A stretch of 9,355 nt of DNA from Pirellulaceae bacterium (GTDB taxonomy: Bacteria; Planctomycetota; Planctomycetia; Pirellulales; Pirellulaceae), in NCBI GenBank assembly GCA_020846515.1, contig JADLDX010000459.1, positions 1 through 9,355 of the forward strand, given 5' to 3'. The position numbers and the translations under genes were made by a program. The notes beneath the pieces are model-generated. The model did not search any database. It saw only the letters and a list, made by a program, of their open reading frames with translations, and was not told the DNA's origin. This document shows, piece by piece, positions 5,050 through 9,355 of the stretch. How positions within the stretch are numbered: position 1 is the stretch's first letter; every line of letters starts with the position of its first letter.

Positions 5050-5562
5050 ATGTTTGCAACCAAGAACTACATCTCGCTCAATTACCAAGCCGTGCGCTGC
5101 TTGCTTCCCCATCGCGATACGATGGCGTTGATAGATGGCGTCAAGGAGTATCACCCGCAGGATCGCATGATCATGGCCTACAAACGCGTACCCATGAATG
5201 AGTTCGCCATGCAGGGGTACTTGCCGATCATGCCGATGTTTCCAGGAGCACTAGTCATCGAAGCCCTGGCACAAGCCAGCGGTTTGATGATGAACATCGA
5301 GAGACTAGTCAAAGAGGGCGTGGTCGCAGAAAGACTGGAAGAACCCCATTACTTGACCACCCTGCCGGAGATTCCGTTAAGTGTATTAGCGGAAAGTCAT
5401 ATTCGTCAAAAATCGATAGCCACTCCTGGGGATACCATTTATTTGGAAGCTAAGGTTGCGATGCAACGGGCAGAGTTCCGTTACTTTAAGGTAACAGCCC
5501 GTACAGAGCTTACCTTGGTGGCAGACGGTACTATCCTGCTCTCCTACCCGACCTATATGTAG
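5050..5562 (+). CDS. FabZ-like protein lacking the catalytic His (DH2)
   Basis: This 170-residue hot-dog fold protein is related to DH1. PHRDTMALID (20-29) matches the FabZ N-terminal motif, and Glu71 in VIEALAQ is kept. The GHFPG segment reads GYLPI, however, so Tyr57 replaces the catalytic His and the following Gly is also lost. The segment after the active-site helix is about 16 residues longer than in E. coli FabZ, and the AES-I motif before PGD is shared with DH1. Ordinary FabZ dehydration by this chain alone is unlikely. FabZ enzymes form active sites at the dimer interface, so a hetero-dimer with DH1 that uses the retained Glu is a reasonable inference; paired FabZ-like subunits are known in aryl-polyene clusters. 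The ATG at 5050 has only a weak upstream site. Confidence 0.85.
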   Translation: MFATKNYISLNYQAVRCLLPHRDTMALIDGVKEYHPQDRMIMAYKRVPMNEFAMQGYLPIMPMFPGALVIEALAQASGLMMNIERLVKEGVVAERLEEPHYLTTLPEIPLSVLAESHIRQKSIATPGDTIYLEAKVAMQRAEFRYFKVTARTELTLVADGTILLSYPTYM

Positions 5563-5576
5563 AGTGCGGCCGACGG

Positions 5577-5602
5577 TTGGAATTCCGCCCGCCAAATTCC
5601 AA
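5577..5602. repeat. 8-bp hairpin between DH2 and the secreted-protein gene
   Basis: TTGGAATT (5577-5584) and AATTCCAA (5595-5602) are perfect inverted copies around a 10-base C-rich loop, 15 bases after the DH2 stop. No T-run follows, so this is at most a weak or Rho-assisted terminator, a 3'-end stabiliser or an operator for the gene at 5623. Confidence 0.45.
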
Positions 5603-5622
5603 GAACCGAAAGAGAGCAGAAG

Positions 5623-7197
5623 ATGGTAAGGCTGTGCTGCGCATGGGTGATCGCCCTTGGTATGAGTTTCTTCGTTGGCAGTGTCCAAGGCCAAACTCCG
5701 GAGATCACCGCTACGGCGCGCAGCGCTGCTGAATTACAGAGAGTCATTGCCGCCTTGGGTGAGAAGGGCGAGATGTTTGGACTCAATGGGCCATACGCGT
5801 TTCTGGAAAGCTACGCACAGCACATCGATGTCAATCAACCCATCATCGCTGTACTGACCGTCAGTTCCACCGTACCGATGTTCGCGGTCGATTTGAGTGT
5901 CTCCAACTATCCAGCCCTCTTGGCTGACTTCGCCAAAGATGGTTTCCAATTTGACCAAAAAACCGGCGAGTTGACGAAAGCAGATAGCGGCTTGCGTTTC
6001 TTTGTACAGCCAAATGGCCGCAGCGTACGCATTGCGGACAATGCAGGATTTCTCAAGTCCGTGCGCTGGCCAGCCGCCACGAAATTCACCGGCAGTCCGA
6101 GTGAAGCTAGTGTGGTGGTCAACATCGATTGGAGAAACATAAACCCTGCCACGCGGCGCGCTGTGTCCATGCAGGCCCTGACGATGGCCGTTCCCCAAGA
6201 GAACCTGGAATACGGTCTGTCGATCGATGCAATACCAGCGATTCTTAGCGATCTGGTTCGCGCTCGTGTAGCCGGATTATGCAGCAATTCTGAGACGCTC
6301 ACGTTGCGATTTACAACAGATGAATCGCCACGCGTTCAATTGACTGCGGACGTCATGAATCGATATCTCGTTGGCAATCGACCGGTGCCTTTTGTTTTTG
6401 CTGCTAACACTGGCGAAGGCGTCGTTGCTCAATGCCAATGGAATTTACCGCTGGAGAGTGAGCTGAAGACCTTCGTGCAGGCCTGGGCCACCCAATTTCC
6501 GCAAGGTGTAAAGGGGATATTCGCCGGTGACCAAATCGAAAACAACTCAGGTCTGAGCGTATTGCAGGATAGCGCCAGTGTCTTGGCTCGCCATAGTGTG
6601 GAAGCTATGGCGCTGAACAACCTACAAGGTTCACTACTGGTTCAAGAAGATGGCAGTCAGGCTGTGATCGGTTGCGGCGTGCGTGTTGCCAATTCTGCGA
6701 AACTGGATGGAGATATTCAGCGGCTACTAAAAGCAGCTGTGGCCGAAGGAGCGCCACTCAAACTGCAATTGAATGTCCCCTCCTCGAACGATATGAATTT
6801 GCATCGCGTAGAATTGCCGATCGACAAAGACTTCTCGATCATGCGCGAATTGTTTGGTGAGCAGTTAACGATCCACTTTGCGACCACGTCCCATGCCTTG
6901 CTGGTTGGTTTCGGTACCAACAGCCATGAGACCCTAACCGCCATGGTTGCGCCAGGTGGACCACAACCGGCCAGCTGGCTGAGCGGATCGGTATTGGTGA
7001 GCACCGCCGGTGGTCAGCCCAAACCGGCAACTCAGGAGCTAGCACGCAAACTTGGTTTGACGCGCGTGCAAGTCGAAGTCAGCCCATCAGCTCAGGGTTT
7101 TCGCCTGTCCACAACGTTACCTGCGCGTGACATCGATGGTCCGACTCAATTGACCCGCACACGCGAAGTGCAGCCCACCGACGCAAATCCTCAGTAA
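5623..7197 (+). CDS. Exported protein of unknown function, 524 aa
   Basis: I do not recognise the family with confidence. The N-terminus is a clear Sec signal peptide: Arg at 3, a hydrophobic core to about residue 19, and likely cleavage after VQG (residue 23). No later membrane helix is evident, so the protein should be periplasmic or secreted. The mature part is an alternation of beta-strand-like and Leu-rich segments with few Cys and no catalytic signature. The layout (a NQPIIAVL segment, a hydrophobic strand, then a short F-V-Q-P strand and R-I-A-D-N) loosely recalls large secreted protein families of planctomycetes, from memory only. The ATG at 5623 has a purine-rich but weak ribosome site. 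It lies 60 bases after DH2, so it may be co-transcribed with the cluster, although a functional link is not shown. It is convergent with the secretin gene. Confidence 0.85.
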   Translation: MVRLCCAWVIALGMSFFVGSVQGQTPEITATARSAAELQRVIAALGEKGEMFGLNGPYAFLESYAQHIDVNQPIIAVLTVSSTVPMFAVDLSVSNYPALLADFAKDGFQFDQKTGELTKADSGLRFFVQPNGRSVRIADNAGFLKSVRWPAATKFTGSPSEASVVVNIDWRNINPATRRAVSMQALTMAVPQENLEYGLSIDAIPAILSDLVRARVAGLCSNSETLTLRFTTDESPRVQLTADVMNRYLVGNRPVPFVFAANTGEGVVAQCQWNLPLESELKTFVQAWATQFPQGVKGIFAGDQIENNSGLSVLQDSASVLARHSVEAMALNNLQGSLLVQEDGSQAVIGCGVRVANSAKLDGDIQRLLKAAVAEGAPLKLQLNVPSSNDMNLHRVELPIDKDFSIMRELFGEQLTIHFATTSHALLVGFGTNSHETLTAMVAPGGPQPASWLSGSVLVSTAGGQPKPATQELARKLGLTRVQVEVSPSAQGFRLSTTLPARDIDGPTQLTRTREVQPTDANPQ

Positions 7198-7222
7198 CTG
7201 CTGCTTTAGTTGGACAGCGCCA

Positions 7223-7296
7223 TTCGGTAGCCACCGCTGCCAAGCGGTGGATTTCGCCGAAAGACGCGTCCACCGTCTGGCGACGGTGGCTACGAA
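7223..7296. repeat. Nested inverted repeat (REP/BIME-like) between convergent genes
   Basis: The outer arms GTAGCCACCG (7227-7236) and CGGTGGCTAC (7284-7293) are perfect inverted copies. Inside are two further perfect hairpins, CCACCGCT/AGCGGTGG (7231-7238, 7243-7250) and CCACCGTC/GACGGTGG (7270-7277, 7282-7289), plus a small central TTTC/GAAA hairpin (7252-7262). Either one large cruciform or two separate stem-loops can form. The element fills most of the gap between two genes that end toward each other, so it may act as a bidirectional transcript end. I recall similar CCACCG-type palindromes as dispersed repeats in planctomycete genomes, but cannot verify this here. Confidence 0.75.
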
Positions 7297-7300
7297 CCGC

Positions 7301-9355
7301 TTATTGATTTTCGACGATGACTTCTTCGGGCTGTACGGTCAGCAGATTGCCGTGAATTTCGGCGGCTCGTTCCAGCGGCGCATGGATGCGATTGATCTCG
7401 GAATCCTTGTACATGTCCGAAGTTGCGTCGTCGGTAATCAGATGCGGTGTCAGGAAAATTAACAACTCTTTCCGCGTAACGTTGTTGTAGTCGTAGCGGA
7501 ACAAGCGACCGAGTAATGGAATACGCGATAATCCCGGCACTCGCCGTTCAATCGTCTCTTCATCGCGCGTGATCATACCGCCTAGCACAATTGTCTGTCC
7601 GGCGCGGGCGCTGATGGTAGCCTGTGCGGTGGTGATATCTTTGATCGGAGCCTGAATGACCGTACCGTTGCGGGCATCCGTAAAGATCGGCACACCGCTA
7701 CCAGGGGCCAGCTTGAAAGCGCTCTTCTCAGCGATCACCTTGATTTGGATCATGCCATCCGGACTGACGTTGGGGGTCATCTTCAAGATGATCCCAGCCT
7801 GATCCTGTCGAATGATAGGGTTAGCAGTGCCTACGGCCGTGATGTTCACGCCATCGACAACAGGCACCTGTTGGCCGATCTGAATGAAGGCTTCTTTGTT
7901 ATCGACGGTTCGAATCTGTGGACGGCTGAGCACGTCCACTTCGAAGTTGGCTTGCAAAGCACGCAATAGCAGATTCACTGAATTGGAACCGGCTGACAAC
8001 ACCATACCGCCAAAGCCCAGCTGCGCATTGGTTCGGCCAACACCGAGATTGGACAGACCTTGAGAACCGAGCACATTGGGACGGACGGCCGTATTGTTGC
8101 CCAATGGTTGGTTGTTAAAGTTGAATCCAGGCGCGGATGTTTGCGAGACAACCTGTTGATTGGTGGTTTGCACACCGTTGGGCGCCGTATTGGTCTGTTG
8201 CAGGGTGACCAGATTATCGATGACGCTGCGATTGAACAGTACGCTATCTTGCAGGCCAAGTTCAGCGCCTAACTCGCGAATATTGCCGAGGTTGACTTCG
8301 AGTATCAGACCTTGCAGCACTACTTGGGCGCGCGCTTGGTCAAGTTGGCATACCAACGACTGAATCTCGGCTACTTCCGCCGGAGTGCCACTGATCAAAA
8401 GACTGTTTGTCTCGCGATCTGGTATCACGCGTCCAGCTGGTGTTAGACCAGCGCCGCCAGAAACGAATGAAGCCGGCTGTACAGCACCTAGCCCACCAGC
8501 TGATCCGTCAGCCAATCCAGCAGCACTCGCACCAGTCGGGCCACCGGCCATGGCGCCACCAACATGCGCCGAAATGGTCGCTGCCATGTTCTCGGCCGTC
8601 GTGTTTTTTAAATGCACGACGACCGTTTGCATGTCGCTGGCCGCTAGACCATACCCACCCAGGATATCACGGGCCCTACGCAAATAGGCGCCGGTATCGG
8701 TGACGACTAGACGACTCGAATTGGAGACGACTTGCGCTCGACCCACTCGACTCAGCAGTGGCTGAATATCGTTGAGCACCACTGGCGCATCGGTTGACTT
8801 GATTGGTATGGCTACCGAAGCTAGTTCGTTTCGTCCCAGCACTTCGACCTGGCGCAATGGCACAAAGGGCACAATACCTTCTTGCACTTGGCCACCTGCT
8901 GATACGGCGGTCAGTTTGTTGCCATTGCGGACCAACAAAAATCCCTCAGCCAACAAGTAGTCATTGAGCAAGTCCAACGCCTCAGAGGTCGCATAAGGTC
9001 GTTCGTCTACAAACGTCAACGCCCCGGTGGGCTCTGACAGCATCTGCAAAGCCAGACCGTTTTGTTTTGCGAAGTTGCGAATGACCATCGACCATGGAGC
9101 GTTTTGGAAATTGAATTGCCAAGTGGGCTCGGCATTTCCCATGACACTCATTTCAGCCTGGTTCGGATAAACTTGCTCCGTAACCGGTGTTGGCAGGCCT
9201 CCAAGTATGGATACTGCGTTTTCACCCACCGTCGCAGGTGCCAAGAATGGTTGTGGGAACTGCTGTATTGTCTGCCGCGCAGTCTGCTCTGGTATCTGCG
9301 GCGCGAATTGCGGAGCTGCCTGGGGAGTGAACTGTGGTGTTGCCTGGGGAGTGAA
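7301..9355 (-). CDS. gspD: Secretin (type II secretion / type IV pilus GspD-like), N-terminus beyond window
   Basis: Secretins form the multimeric outer-membrane channel for type II secretion or type IV pili. The frame stays open to the right edge, so 684 codons are seen and the true start and signal peptide lie outside; the TTG at 9242-9244 is not a credible start. In order there are a Pro/Gln-rich repeat, an N0/STN-like domain (residues about 75-150), an N1-type domain (about 160-235), an N2-type domain with a Gly/Ala-rich loop (about 265-305), and the secretin core (about 340-640). The core shows VLSRPQI, the VPGLSRIPLLGRLF signature and the KELLIFLTPHLI end strand. An Asn/Gln-rich loop (about 380-430) interrupts the core. 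A short charged tail after the core may bind a pilotin. No partner secretion genes are in the window, so the exact system is open. Confidence 0.93.
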   Translation of the reverse strand, partial: FTPQATPQFTPQAAPQFAPQIPEQTARQTIQQFPQPFLAPATVGENAVSILGGLPTPVTEQVYPNQAEMSVMGNAEPTWQFNFQNAPWSMVIRNFAKQNGLALQMLSEPTGALTFVDERPYATSEALDLLNDYLLAEGFLLVRNGNKLTAVSAGGQVQEGIVPFVPLRQVEVLGRNELASVAIPIKSTDAPVVLNDIQPLLSRVGRAQVVSNSSRLVVTDTGAYLRRARDILGGYGLAASDMQTVVVHLKNTTAENMAATISAHVGGAMAGGPTGASAAGLADGSAGGLGAVQPASFVSGGAGLTPAGRVIPDRETNSLLISGTPAEVAEIQSLVCQLDQARAQVVLQGLILEVNLGNIRELGAELGLQDSVLFNRSVIDNLVTLQQTNTAPNGVQTTNQQVVSQTSAPGFNFNNQPLGNNTAVRPNVLGSQGLSNLGVGRTNAQLGFGGMVLSAGSNSVNLLLRALQANFEVDVLSRPQIRTVDNKEAFIQIGQQVPVVDGVNITAVGTANPIIRQDQAGIILKMTPNVSPDGMIQIKVIAEKSAFKLAPGSGVPIFTDARNGTVIQAPIKDITTAQATISARAGQTIVLGGMITRDEETIERRVPGLSRIPLLGRLFRYDYNNVTRKELLIFLTPHLITDDATSDMYKDSEINRIHAPLERAAEIHGNLLTVQPEEVIVENQ
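9284..9355 (-). repeat. Tandem 24-base repeat encoding FTPQ(A)xPQ units in the secretin
   Basis: Read on the minus strand, the last 72 bases encode three consecutive 8-residue units: FTPQATPQ, FTPQAAPQ and FAPQIPEQ. The first two share a 15-base identical stretch at the DNA level (TGCCTGGGGAGTGAA on the plus strand), and the third is decayed. The array runs to the window edge and may continue. It would give a flexible Pro/Gln-rich linker between the signal peptide and the N0 domain. Confidence 0.7.

Noticed and set aside
5563..5622. Terminator at the hairpin after DH2
   Set aside because: The stem is perfect but has no following T-run, so I list it as a hairpin only.
8385..8703. Long open frames antisense to the secretin gene
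   Set aside because: They are Pro/Ala/Arg-rich mirror readings of the Gly/Ala-rich loop of the secretin, with no start site or family signature.
1..9355. CRISPR array, tRNA, rRNA, insertion sequence or phage attachment site
   Set aside because: I saw no regularly spaced repeats, cloverleaf, rRNA-like stretch, transposase gene or target-site duplication. The repeats present are palindromic intergenic units and a coding tandem repeat.

Overview
The window reads as part of a bacterial chromosome of roughly 50-55% GC, most likely from a planctomycete (Pirellulales-like). That assignment is an inference. It rests on the style of the secretin at the right end, with long Gly/Ala-rich and Asn/Gln-rich loops and a Pro/Gln-rich N-terminal repeat, on the secreted protein of unrecognised family, and on nested palindromic intergenic repeats. 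No single marker gene fixes the taxon.

Layout. Positions 1-83 hold the probable last codons of an upstream gene. A non-coding, palindrome-rich stretch (84-326) follows, then a very convincing intrinsic terminator (327-360). A candidate sigma-54 (-24/-12) promoter at 487-502 lies just upstream of a run of seven same-strand genes (533-5562). In order these are a 74-residue unknown protein, two malonyl-CoA:ACP transacylase (FabD-type) proteins, a FabG-type ketoreductase, a FabZ-type dehydratase, a second FabG-type ketoreductase and a second FabZ-type protein. Several joints are overlapping or tight: TAATG between the two FabD-type genes, ATGA between dehydratase 1 and ketoreductase 2, and a potential GTGA joint before ketoreductase 1. 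Next comes a gene for an exported protein of unknown function (5623-7197). It converges on a minus-strand secretin gene (7301 to beyond the right edge), and the gap between them is filled by a nested inverted repeat.

How it may work. The cluster encodes the loading (AT), ketoreduction (KR) and dehydration (DH) steps of a dissociated fatty-acid or type II polyketide chain-building system, each in two copies. No acyl carrier protein, ketosynthase, enoyl reductase or release enzyme is visible. In each pair one copy is canonical and the partner carries a change at a signature residue: AT2 has GYSAGE instead of GHSLGE, KR1 has His where the catalytic-tetrad Asn normally sits, and DH2 has Tyr where the catalytic His of the GHFPG motif normally sits. 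This suggests hetero-oligomeric enzymes or specialised/non-catalytic partners in a dedicated lipid or polyene-type pathway rather than housekeeping synthesis. This is the most interesting system in the window; its product cannot be read from the sequence.

A second point of note is the end of AT2. A C5 run immediately before its stop codon (CCC TAA) would, with a one-base shift, open a 36-codon extension ending exactly on the ketoreductase GTG start. This could be a sequence error, a fixed mutation or +1 frameshifting.
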